Source: Azospirillum oryzae (GTDB lineage: Bacteria > Pseudomonadota > Alphaproteobacteria > Azospirillales > Azospirillaceae). From it: a stretch of 64,000 bases of DNA. Shown in pieces: positions 57,174 to 64,000 of this stretch; positions within the stretch are counted from its first letter, which is position 1, and each line of letters begins with the position of its first letter. Both the position numbers and the translations under genes were made by a program. A model generated the notes under the pieces. It worked only from the letters and a program-made list of their open reading frames with translations. It ran no database searches and had not been told where the DNA came from. The DNA is taken from contig NZ_FXAK01000007.1 in NCBI RefSeq assembly GCF_900177515.1, positions 1,410,501 to 1,474,500 on the forward strand. The letters are read 5' to 3'.

Positions 57174-58517
57174 TCAGTTCTTCAGCCAGCCGTCGAGGTC
57201 GGCCAGTGCCCGGCGGGTGTAGGCCAGCTTGCGCTCGCGCCCGCGGATCTTGTCGTCCACCGGCGGGAACAGTCCGAAGTTGACGTTCATCGGCTGGTAG
57301 GTCTCCGCCTCCGCCCCGCCGGTGATGTGGCCGAGGATGGCGCCGAGCGCCGTGGTTACCGGCGGCGTGCTGATCTCCTGGCCCAGCCGTTCGGCCGCGG
57401 CGAAGCGGCCGGCGAGCAGCCCGACGGCGGCACTCTCCACATAGCCCTCGCAGCCGGTGACCTGACCTGCGAAGCGCAGCCGGGGCAGCGACTTCAGCCG
57501 CAGGGCGCCGTCGAGGATGCGCGGGCTGTTCAGGAAGGTGTTGCGGTGCATGCCGCCCAGCCGCGCGAACTCGGCGTTCTCCAGGCCGGGGATCATGCGG
57601 AAGATGCGGGCCTGTTCGGCATGGCGCAGCTTGGTCTGGAAGCCGACGAGGTTGTAGAGCGTGCCAAGCGCATTGTCCTGCCGCAACTGGACCACCGCAT
57701 AGGGACGGCGTTCCGGCTTGTGCGGGTTGGTCAGGCCGACCGGCTTCATCGGACCATAGCGCAGGGTGTCGACGCCGCGCTCCGCCATCACCTCGATCGG
57801 CAGGCAGCCTTCGAAGTAGGGGGTGTTCTTCTCCCACTCCTTGAAGTCCAGCTTCTCGCCGGTGATCAGCGCGTCGATGAAGGCGCGATAATCGTCCTTC
57901 TCGAAAGCGCAGTTGATGTAGTCCTTGCCGGTGCCGCCGGGGCCGGGCTTGTCGTAGCGCGACTGGAACCATGCCTTCGACAGGTCGATGCTTTCCAGAT
58001 AGACGATGGGGGCGATGGCGTCGAAGAAGGCCAGCGACTCCTCGCCTGTGTGGTCGCGCACGGCCTCGGCCAGGGCAGGCGAGGTGAGGGGGCCGGTGGC
58101 GACGATGACGCTGTCCCACTCCTCCGGCGGCAGGCCGGCGACCTCCTCGCGCTGCAGGGTGATCAAAGGATGGGTGGCAATAGCCTCCGTTACCGCATCG
58201 GCGAAGCCGTCGCGGTCCATGGCCAGCGCGCCGCCGGCCGGCACCTTGTGGGCGTCGGCGCAGCGCAGGATCAGCGAGCCGCAGCGCCGCATTTCCTCAT
58301 GCAGCAGACCCACAGCGTTGTATTCGGCATCGTCCGACCGGAAGGAGTTGGAACAGACCAGTTCCGCCAGCTTGTCGGTATCGTGGGCCTCGGTCTTGCG
58401 GACCGGCCGCATCTCGTGCAGCACGACGGGCACGCCGCGCGAGGCGAGCTGCCACGCGGCTTCCGAGCCGGCGAGACCGCCGCCGATGACATGGACGGGG
58501 CGAAGTGTGTCGGTCAT
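57174..58517 (-). CDS. trmFO: tRNA (uracil-54-C5)-methyltransferase TrmFO
   Basis: A 447-residue flavoprotein using methylene-tetrahydrofolate and FADH2 to make ribothymidine at tRNA position 54. The FAD motif is HVIGGGLAGSEAAWQLASRG, followed by ELVCSNSFRSDDAEYNAVGL (catalytic Cys region) and YINCAFEKDDYRAFIDALIT. The C-terminal QPMNVNFGLFPPVDDKIRGR is diagnostic. Single gene; converges on the NDUFAF6-like gene. Confidence 0.97.
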   Translation of the reverse strand: MTDTLRPVHVIGGGLAGSEAAWQLASRGVPVVLHEMRPVRKTEAHDTDKLAELVCSNSFRSDDAEYNAVGLLHEEMRRCGSLILRCADAHKVPAGGALAMDRDGFADAVTEAIATHPLITLQREEVAGLPPEEWDSVIVATGPLTSPALAEAVRDHTGEESLAFFDAIAPIVYLESIDLSKAWFQSRYDKPGPGGTGKDYINCAFEKDDYRAFIDALITGEKLDFKEWEKNTPYFEGCLPIEVMAERGVDTLRYGPMKPVGLTNPHKPERRPYAVVQLRQDNALGTLYNLVGFQTKLRHAEQARIFRMIPGLENAEFARLGGMHRNTFLNSPRILDGALRLKSLPRLRFAGQVTGCEGYVESAAVGLLAGRFAAAERLGQEISTPPVTTALGAILGHITGGAEAETYQPMNVNFGLFPPVDDKIRGRERKLAYTRRALADLDGWLKN

Positions 58518-58550
58518 TGGACTTTCCAGAACACAGTAAGAGCAGGCGGA

Positions 58551-58958
58551 TCAGGGGCGGGTTATGGCGCTCTGCATCGCCGAGATCCAGGACTCAATGA
58601 GTGCGGCGTGGGCCGGAAGGCGGGAAAACAGTTCCTCGGCCTTTTCTTCGTCGTAGGTGTGAACCGTCAGATTGCGGTCGTTCATCATTCTCATTGCCGC
58701 TTCCGCCTGCTCCTCGGTTAGGAATCCGGCGATCTGGCTTTCACGGACCATGGCCTTCGGACTTGCCGAGTTGAGGCGTTCGGCCCCCATCTGATCGACA
58801 ATGACCGACCTCGCGGCTTTCCAGACCGTCTCCGTTGCCAGGGTGAAGCGCAGAATCGCGGAATCTCGAACGACTTCATCGACGGGAAGGGCCAAGACTT
58901 CCTGAAGCCGAGCCAAAGCTTGGGATGCGATGTCGAGCTTCCGGCTTACCTTGTCCAT
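58551..58958 (-). CDS. hepT: HepT-like HEPN toxin
   Basis: A 135-residue all-helical HEPN protein of the HI0074 type. The RNase motif Rx4HxY is present as RNLTVHTYDEE near residue 95; the first half contains RFTLATETVWKAARSVIVDQ. In characterised MntA-HepT modules HepT is the ribonuclease toxin, silenced when MntA AMPylates the Tyr of this motif. Its start overlaps the antitoxin gene by 13 nt. Confidence 0.85.
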   Translation of the reverse strand: MDKVSRKLDIASQALARLQEVLALPVDEVVRDSAILRFTLATETVWKAARSVIVDQMGAERLNSASPKAMVRESQIAGFLTEEQAEAAMRMMNDRNLTVHTYDEEKAEELFSRLPAHAALIESWISAMQSAITRP

Positions 58959-59251
58959 TCGATACCTTCCCGTTCGACCTCTTTCCGGAACTCCTGCCGG
59001 GCCGTCTGGAGATCCACGACATCGACGAAGTAAGGAACGGTGCTCTCTTCCAACTCTTCGTTGATCTCTCCAATCAGACCGGGAGGCAGCGGCTCTGCCG
59101 GGTCGATGGCTACGTCGATGTCGCTCCAATGGCCAACATCGCCACGGGCACAGGAGCCGAACAGATAGACGCGGGCAGGGTGCCCCGCCAACCGTTCGAG
59201 GACTATACGCTTCACAGTGTCGAGGGCGCGCAGGCGTACCGGATTCATCAT
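58946..59251 (-). CDS. mntA: MntA-like nucleotidyltransferase antitoxin
   Basis: A 101-residue minimal nucleotidyltransferase: YLFGSCARGDVGHWSDIDVA carries GSx10DxD with both metal-binding Asp residues. It precedes and overlaps hepT (13 nt). The pair has the canonical order, antitoxin first. ATG 59248 is an equally good start. Confidence 0.87.
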   Translation of the reverse strand: MMNPVRLRALDTVKRIVLERLAGHPARVYLFGSCARGDVGHWSDIDVAIDPAEPLPPGLIGEINEELEESTVPYFVDVVDLQTARQEFRKEVEREGIEWTR

Positions 59252-59293
59252 TGCCGCAGCTTACCACAATGCGGGCCAGGATCCGGTCAACGG

Positions 59294-59325
59294 AAAAGGC
59301 CGGCCCCCGCAAGGAAGGCCGGCTT
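59294..59325 (-). terminator. intrinsic terminator of the Thr-rich lipoprotein gene
   Basis: On the minus strand AAGCCGGCC (59325-59317) pairs with GGCCGGCCTT and runs into TTTTCC; the loop is CTTGCGGG-like. Confidence 0.7.
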
Positions 59326-59400
59326 CAGGTCGATCAGGAGTCAGTCAGAACATCGATCCAGGCAAAACAGTGAGCCGGAAACGTCAACCTCAGAGACAGT

Positions 59401-59598
59401 TCACTCGCTCTTCGTCGTCGTGCTGCGTTCGATGGTGGTGGCGCCGGACGGGGCCGGAGTCACGGTGGTCGAACCATAGCCGGGGGTGGTGGTCGTGGTG
59501 GTCGTCGTGCTGGTGGTGGAGCCGTCGGACCCGCAGGCCGCCAGCAGCAGGGCCGCACCCAGGGCGGCCCCCAAACCGGTCAGAAGCGTCTTGTTCAT
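59401..59598 (-). CDS. small Thr-rich lipoprotein
   Basis: A 65-residue protein: signal LLTGLGAALGAALLLAACGS with lipobox LAAC, then a low-complexity tail (TTSTTTTTTTTPGYGSTTV, ERSTTTKSE). ATG 59598 has AGGGAG plus GAGAGG upstream. The mature part is about 45 residues of mostly Thr/Ser, suggesting a flexible surface or periplasmic tail. No known family. Downstream of uvrA on the same strand but separated by a hairpin. Confidence 0.7.
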   Translation of the reverse strand: MNKTLLTGLGAALGAALLLAACGSDGSTTSTTTTTTTTPGYGSTTVTPAPSGATTIERSTTTKSE

Positions 59599-59607
59599 GC
59601 CTCTCGT

Positions 59608-59637
59608 CTCCCTTGCAGTGCGAACTCTGCAGGGGAG
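59608..59637 (-). terminator. hairpin between uvrA and the lipoprotein gene
   Basis: CTCCCTTGCAG (59608-59618) and CTGCAGGGGAG (59627-59637) pair over 11 bp with one G-U. No T-run; could end uvrA transcription. Confidence 0.4.
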
Positions 59638-59660
59638 AACGCGGTGCAGCTTGCGTTTGT

Positions 59661-62528
59661 TCACGCCCTCTTTCGGGTTGCCGATTTCCGCACCGCCGGC
59701 TTCGCCTTCAGGTAGGGGGCGAGGTACCGTCCGGTATAGCTGCGCTCCACCTTCGCAACATCCTCCGGCGTGCCCTCGGCGACGATCTCGCCGCCGCCGG
59801 TGCCGCCCTCCGGCCCCAGATCGATGATCCAGTCGGCGGTCTTGATGACCTCCAGATTGTGTTCGATCACCAGCACCGTGTTGCCCTGGTCGACCAGAGC
59901 ATGCAGCACCTCCATCAGCTTCTCGACGTCGGCGAAATGCAGCCCGGTGGTCGGTTCGTCGAGGATGTACAGCGTGCGGCCGGTGGCGCGGCGGCTCAGT
60001 TCCTTTGACAGCTTGACGCGCTGCGCCTCGCCGCCCGACAGGGTCGTCGCCGCCTGCCCGATGTGGATGTAGCCGAGGCCGACCCGCTCCAGCGTGTCCA
60101 GCTTGTCGCGGATGCCGGGCACCGCCTTGAAGAACTCCTTGCCCTCCTCGACCGTCATGTCCAGCACGTCGGCGATGGTCTTGTCGCGGTAGGTGACCTC
60201 CAGCGTCTCCCGGTTGTAGCGCTTGCCGTGGCAGACGTCGCAGGTGACGTAGACGTCGGGCAGGAAGTGCATCTCGATCTTGATGACGCCGTCGCCCTGG
60301 CAGGCCTCGCAGCGCCCACCCTTGACGTTGAACGAGAATCGGCCGGGGCCGTAGCCGCGCGCCTTCGATTCCGGCAGGCCGGCGAACCAGTCGCGCATCG
60401 GCGTGAAGGCGCCGGTGTAGGTCGCAGGGTTGGAGCGCGGGGTGCGGCCGATCGGCGACTGGTCGATGTCGATGACCTTGTCCAGATGCTCCAGCCCCAG
60501 CACCGCATCGTGTTCCGCCGGATGCTCGCGGGCGCCCATCAGCTTGCGCGCCACCGCCTTGTACAGCGTCTCGATGATCAGCGTCGACTTGCCGCCGCCC
60601 GACACGCCGGTCACGCAGGTGAAGGTGCCGAGCGGGATTTTGGTCGAGACGTTCTGCAGGTTGTTGGCCCGTGCGCCGTGGACCTCCAGGAATTGACCGG
60701 GATGGCCGGGCCGGCGGGTGTCGGGCACGGGCACGAAGCGGGTGCCGTTCAGATATTGGGCTGTGATGCTGTTGGGGTTCTTTTGAACCTCCTCCGGCCG
60801 GCCCTGGGCGATGACGGTGCCGCCATGCTGGCCGGCGCCGGGCCCCATGTCGACCAGATAGTCGGCGCTGCGGATCGCGTCCTCGTCATGCTCGACGACG
60901 ACCACGGTGTTGCCGATATCGCGCAGGCGTTTCAGCGTTTCCAGCAGCCGGTCGTTGTCGCGCTGGTGCAGGCCGATGGACGGCTCGTCCAGCACATACA
61001 GCACGCCGGTCAGGCCGGAGCCGATCTGCGATGCCAGCCGGATCCGCTGGCTCTCGCCGCCCGACAGCGTTCCCGATCCGCGGCTGAGCGTTAGATACTC
61101 AAGCCCAACGGCGTTGAGGAATCCCAGCCGCTCGTTGATCTCCTTGAGGATGCGATAGGCGATTTCGCGGTCCTTCGGGCGCAGATGTTCGTTCAGCTCG
61201 CTGAACCACGCACCGGCGCCGGCGATGGACAGTTCCGCCGCCTCCGAGATGTTGCGGCCACGAATCTTGACCGCCAGCGCCTCCGGCTTCAGCCGCGCGC
61301 CCTTGCAGACCTCGCAGGGCTGGGAGGACTGGTATTTCGACAGCTCGTCTCGGGTCCAGGCGCTGTCGGTCTCGCGGTAGCGCCGTTCCAGATTGTTGAC
61401 GATGCCTTCGAACGCCTTGTTGGTCTGGTAGCGCCGCAGACCGTCGTCATAGGTCATGGTGATCGCCGACCCGCCGGAACCGAACAGGATGGTCTGGCGC
61501 ACCTTTTCCGGCAGCTCCTGCCAGGGCGTGGTCATCGACGCGCCGAAATGCTCGCAGATGCTCTCAAGCGTCTGGTCGTAGTATTTGGAGGTCGACCCCG
61601 CCCACGGCGCGACGGCGCCCTTGGCCAGCGACAGCCGCTCGTCCGGCACCACCAGCATCGGGTCGAAATAGATCTTGCTGCCCAAGCCGTCGCAGGCCGG
61701 GCAGGCGCCGAACGGGTTGTTGAAGGAGAACAGCCGTGGCTCGATCTCCGGAATGGTGAAGCCGCTGACCGGGCAGGCGAATTTCTGCGAGAAGACGGTC
61801 TGCTCGTTGGTCTCGGCGTTCTCGACCCAGACGATGCCGTCGGCCAGCCCCAGCGCGGTCTCCAGCGAATCGGCCAGACGGTTGCCCAGCCCTTCGCGCA
61901 CCACGATGCGGTCGACCACCACCTCGATGTCGTGCTTCAGCTTCTTGTTGAGCGCCGGCACCTCGTCGATCTCGTACATGGTGCCGTCGACCCGCACGCG
62001 CTGGAAGCCGCGCTTGCGCAGGTCCTGGATTTCCTTCTTGTACTCACCCTTGCGGCCGCGGACGAAGGGCGCCAGCAGCAGCAGGCGCGTGCCCTCCGGC
62101 ATGGCCATGATGCGGTCGACCATCTGGCTGACCGTCTGGCTTTCGATCGGCAGGCCGGTGGCCGGCGAATAGGGGATGCCGACCCGCGCCCATAGCAAGC
62201 GCATATAGTCGTAGATCTCCGTCACCGTGCCGACGGTGGAGCGCGGATTCTTCGAGGTTGTCTTCTGCTCGATGGAGATGGCCGGCGACAGCCCTTCGAT
62301 CGAATCGACGTCCGGCTTCTGCATCAGCTCAAGGAACTGGCGCGCGTAGGCCGACAGGCTCTCCACATAGCGGCGCTGCCCCTCGGCATAGATGGTGTCG
62401 AAGGCAAGCGACGACTTGCCCGACCCCGACAGGCCGGTGATGACGATCAGTTCGTCGCGCGGCAGATCCACATCGACGTTCTTCAGGTTGTGTTCCCGCG
62501 CGCCGCGGACGCTGATGTACTTGTTCAT
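59661..62528 (-). CDS. uvrA: excinuclease ABC subunit A
   Basis: A 955-residue nucleotide-excision-repair ATPase that loads UvrB on damaged DNA. Two ABC ATPase modules are seen: Walker A in ITGLSGSGKSSLAFDTIYAE and VTGVSGGGKSTLIIETLYKA; signature motifs RGSGTLSGGESQRIRLASQI and TTLSGGEAQRVKLSKEL. Zinc-finger Cys pairs are CPVSGF/CPACDG and CEACQG/CDVCHG. Start ATG 62528. I found no convincing alphaproteobacterial SOS box (GTTC-N7-GTTC) upstream. Confidence 0.98.
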   Translation of the reverse strand: MNKYISVRGAREHNLKNVDVDLPRDELIVITGLSGSGKSSLAFDTIYAEGQRRYVESLSAYARQFLELMQKPDVDSIEGLSPAISIEQKTTSKNPRSTVGTVTEIYDYMRLLWARVGIPYSPATGLPIESQTVSQMVDRIMAMPEGTRLLLLAPFVRGRKGEYKKEIQDLRKRGFQRVRVDGTMYEIDEVPALNKKLKHDIEVVVDRIVVREGLGNRLADSLETALGLADGIVWVENAETNEQTVFSQKFACPVSGFTIPEIEPRLFSFNNPFGACPACDGLGSKIYFDPMLVVPDERLSLAKGAVAPWAGSTSKYYDQTLESICEHFGASMTTPWQELPEKVRQTILFGSGGSAITMTYDDGLRRYQTNKAFEGIVNNLERRYRETDSAWTRDELSKYQSSQPCEVCKGARLKPEALAVKIRGRNISEAAELSIAGAGAWFSELNEHLRPKDREIAYRILKEINERLGFLNAVGLEYLTLSRGSGTLSGGESQRIRLASQIGSGLTGVLYVLDEPSIGLHQRDNDRLLETLKRLRDIGNTVVVVEHDEDAIRSADYLVDMGPGAGQHGGTVIAQGRPEEVQKNPNSITAQYLNGTRFVPVPDTRRPGHPGQFLEVHGARANNLQNVSTKIPLGTFTCVTGVSGGGKSTLIIETLYKAVARKLMGAREHPAEHDAVLGLEHLDKVIDIDQSPIGRTPRSNPATYTGAFTPMRDWFAGLPESKARGYGPGRFSFNVKGGRCEACQGDGVIKIEMHFLPDVYVTCDVCHGKRYNRETLEVTYRDKTIADVLDMTVEEGKEFFKAVPGIRDKLDTLERVGLGYIHIGQAATTLSGGEAQRVKLSKELSRRATGRTLYILDEPTTGLHFADVEKLMEVLHALVDQGNTVLVIEHNLEVIKTADWIIDLGPEGGTGGGEIVAEGTPEDVAKVERSYTGRYLAPYLKAKPAVRKSATRKRA

Positions 62529-62595
62529 GGAGTGTTCTTTTACCCGAAGCCCATCCGGATGGAAAGCGGCAAGGCGCCGCGACGCATGACGAAAA

Positions 62596-62645
62596 ACGGC
62601 CGGCCGGAAAGCGGTGCTCCTTACGGCCGGCCGGCTGACGATATA
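62596..62645 (-). terminator. intrinsic terminator of the CYTH-CHAD gene
   Basis: CGGCCGGCCGG (62597-62607) and CGGCCGGCCGG (62634-62644) pair over about 10 bp; on the minus strand the hairpin ends in CGTTTTTCG. Each arm is itself palindromic. Confidence 0.75.
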
Positions 62646-62688
62646 TGCGCTCAGGCCCGCATTGCCACCGGCGCCCGGCGCGGGTCGG

Positions 62689-64000
62689 TCATGACCAGAA
62701 GGGCGGCACCGCGCGGAAGCGCTTCCACAGGTCCGGCAGCGCCTTGCGCCGCTTGTCGGACTGGCGGTCGATCCAGGCGGCGACGGCGCCTACAGTCTGC
62801 GGGTCCGCCCCGGTCAGCGAGCCCAGCATGCGGGCGCCGGTGACGGCGTCCTGGTCGGCGTCCAGCGCCGCCTGCAAGGGCTCCAGCGCCGCGAAGAAGG
62901 GCAGGGTGGCGGCCTCCGGATAGAGTCCGCGGAAGACGTCGGCGGTGTAGCGCAGCGTCCGCAGCCGGCGGCGCAGCTTGTCGCGTCCCTTCGCATCCTC
63001 CGGCGGCTTCGCGGCCTTGCCGAGCTTCGCCATCCGCGTCGACAGCCAGCCGCCGGCCACCGTTGTCACCGGGGCCGACAGCGCGGCCCGGCGCTCGCCG
63101 TCGGCCTCCGACATCCAGCGGCCATGCTCCAGCCACGCGGCGAGCGCCAGCACCATGGTGGTGCAGCCCGGCGCCAGGATCGCCGCCACCGCCTCCCGCG
63201 CCGGCCCGGCGCCGGCAGTCCGGGCAAGTGTCGCCAGCCGTTCCAGCGCAGCGCGGTCGATGGCCGGCGCCGCCTTTGGATCGGCGAGAAGCGGGTCGAT
63301 GACGCCCGACATCAGCACGTCCCACCCGCGCGCCGGCCCCAGCCGCTTGGCCAGCGCACGGCTTTCCTCCACCAGCCGGTCGGCCTCGGGCGAGGCGACC
63401 AGCGGCGCGAAGAAGCGGTGTGCGATGCGCAGACGGCGCAAGGCAACACGCATGCGGTGCAGCCCCTCCACGTCGCCACCGGCCAGGGCACAGGATTCGT
63501 TGGCGAGGAACTGGCGCAACGCCTGCCGCAGGATGTGCCGGTAGGCCTCCGCCACCGTCGTCAGCGGCGACAGGCCGAGCGGTTCGGCCTCCACCGGCCC
63601 CGGCGCCTTGCCGGTGACCAGCCGCAGCCCGGCCTCCGCCTTGCTTTCGGTGCCGATGCGCATGGGGATGGCGGTCTGCAGGGTCAGCGCCAGATCGAAC
63701 AGGCTGGCGACCTTGCCGGCCTTCAATTCCAACTCCACCTCGCCGATGGGGAGCGAGTTGCCGCCGGCATAGATGGCGCCGTCATCCACCGCCAGTTCGA
63801 CCGCCGTCAATGGATCGGGGCGAAGCAGCAGGGTGGTGCGGCGGAAATCGGTGATGAACAGGCAATCCAACGCGTCGAGCGCCGCCGCCGGCACCAGACC
63901 GGCGACGGCGGGATCATTCAGCATGCCGGTGTCCACCGCCTCGCCGGCGACGATCCACTCCCATTCCCGCCGCACCGCCACGGCGGCGGAATCGCCGGGG
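62689..64000 (-). CDS. CYTH-CHAD domain protein, 5' partial
   Basis: The frame is open through the window edge, so the N-terminus lies outside (about 436 residues visible). The first visible part (AVAVRREWEW, AVELAVDDGAIYAGG, IGEVELELKAGKVASLFDLA) is the rest of a CYTH triphosphatase domain, with the ExELKxG motif. From about residue 155 the CHAD domain follows (EGLHRMRVALRRLRIAHRFF, DKLRRRLRTLRYTADVF), with conserved His and Arg residues for polyphosphate binding. CHAD proteins localise to polyphosphate granules. A strong terminator closes the gene. Confidence 0.9.
   Translation of the reverse strand, partial: PGDSAAVAVRREWEWIVAGEAVDTGMLNDPAVAGLVPAAALDALDCLFITDFRRTTLLLRPDPLTAVELAVDDGAIYAGGNSLPIGEVELELKAGKVASLFDLALTLQTAIPMRIGTESKAEAGLRLVTGKAPGPVEAEPLGLSPLTTVAEAYRHILRQALRQFLANESCALAGGDVEGLHRMRVALRRLRIAHRFFAPLVASPEADRLVEESRALAKRLGPARGWDVLMSGVIDPLLADPKAAPAIDRAALERLATLARTAGAGPAREAVAAILAPGCTTMVLALAAWLEHGRWMSEADGERRAALSAPVTTVAGGWLSTRMAKLGKAAKPPEDAKGRDKLRRRLRTLRYTADVFRGLYPEAATLPFFAALEPLQAALDADQDAVTGARMLGSLTGADPQTVGAVAAWIDRQSDKRRKALPDLWKRFRAVPPFWS

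Noticed and set aside
62529..62600. SOS (LexA) box upstream of uvrA
   Set aside because: GTTC at 62534 is not followed by a second GTTC at the N7 spacing used in alphaproteobacteria.
62597..62644. CGGCCGGCCGG pair as a CRISPR-like or IS end repeat
   Set aside because: Only two copies, each self-complementary, forming a hairpin with a T-run after the CYTH-CHAD gene; a terminator explains it.

Overview
The window is GC-rich alphaproteobacterial chromosome with a strong G/C bias at third codon positions. Gene content points to the Rhodospirillales, most likely Azospirillum or a close relative: a histidine kinase with an ethylene-receptor-type membrane domain, homospermidine synthase next to a fold-III ornithine decarboxylase, an EcfG-like general-stress sigma factor, hopanoid genes hpnCDE, and the secDF/Mth938 neighbourhood. 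This assignment rests on my reading of the sequence, not on a database search. I see no rRNA, tRNA, CRISPR, IS element or prophage. Nearly all of it is chromosomal core with a few accessory modules.

Region 1 (1-12.2 kb): a PhoD-like protein that has lost its metal ligands (cut by the window start), a small soluble anti-sigma-like protein, a stress-type SDR, an ECF sigma factor with a good EcfG-type promoter upstream, a GNAT acetyltransferase, glycogen phosphorylase, and aspartate-semialdehyde dehydrogenase (asd). The asd gene follows a short threonine-run leader peptide and mutually exclusive RNA pairings, the layout of a transcription attenuator. Then come prfC and an ethylene-receptor-like histidine kinase coupled to a single-domain response regulator.

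Region 2 (12.2-26.8 kb): a minus-strand set of two transglutaminase-fold proteins and an ATP-grasp/alpha-E fusion, the conserved amidoligase-type cluster. A RoxA-like di-heme cytochrome lipoprotein sits inside it as its own transcription unit. After this are a gene of unknown function, an LprI-like secreted protein, an SDR/NTF2-like pair with a divergent LysR regulator, and an aldose-1-epimerase.

Region 3 (26.8-43.4 kb): a zinc-ribbon Ser/Thr kinase, a secreted cyclophilin, the YdbH-YnbE-YdbL envelope triad coupled to an O-GlcNAc-transferase-like protein, an unknown membrane-anchored protein, lptD, and the polyamine pair hss and odc. The odc leader carries an 11-residue upstream ORF and competing stems. 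Acireductone dioxygenase and an MFS transporter follow.

Region 4 (43.4-64 kb): serS-surE-pcm-nlpD, a DUF815 ATPase, yajC-secD-secF-Mth938, superoxide dismutase, hpnE-hpnD-hpnC (farnesyl diphosphate to squalene for hopanoids), an NDUFAF6-like protein, trmFO, a MntA-HepT type toxin-antitoxin pair, a small Thr-rich lipoprotein, uvrA, and a CYTH-CHAD protein cut by the window end.

The most unusual signals are the Thr-leader attenuator before asd, the uORF/alternative-stem leader before odc, the ethylene-receptor-like kinase, the metal-site-less PhoD homologue, and the amidoligase cluster with its inserted cytochrome.
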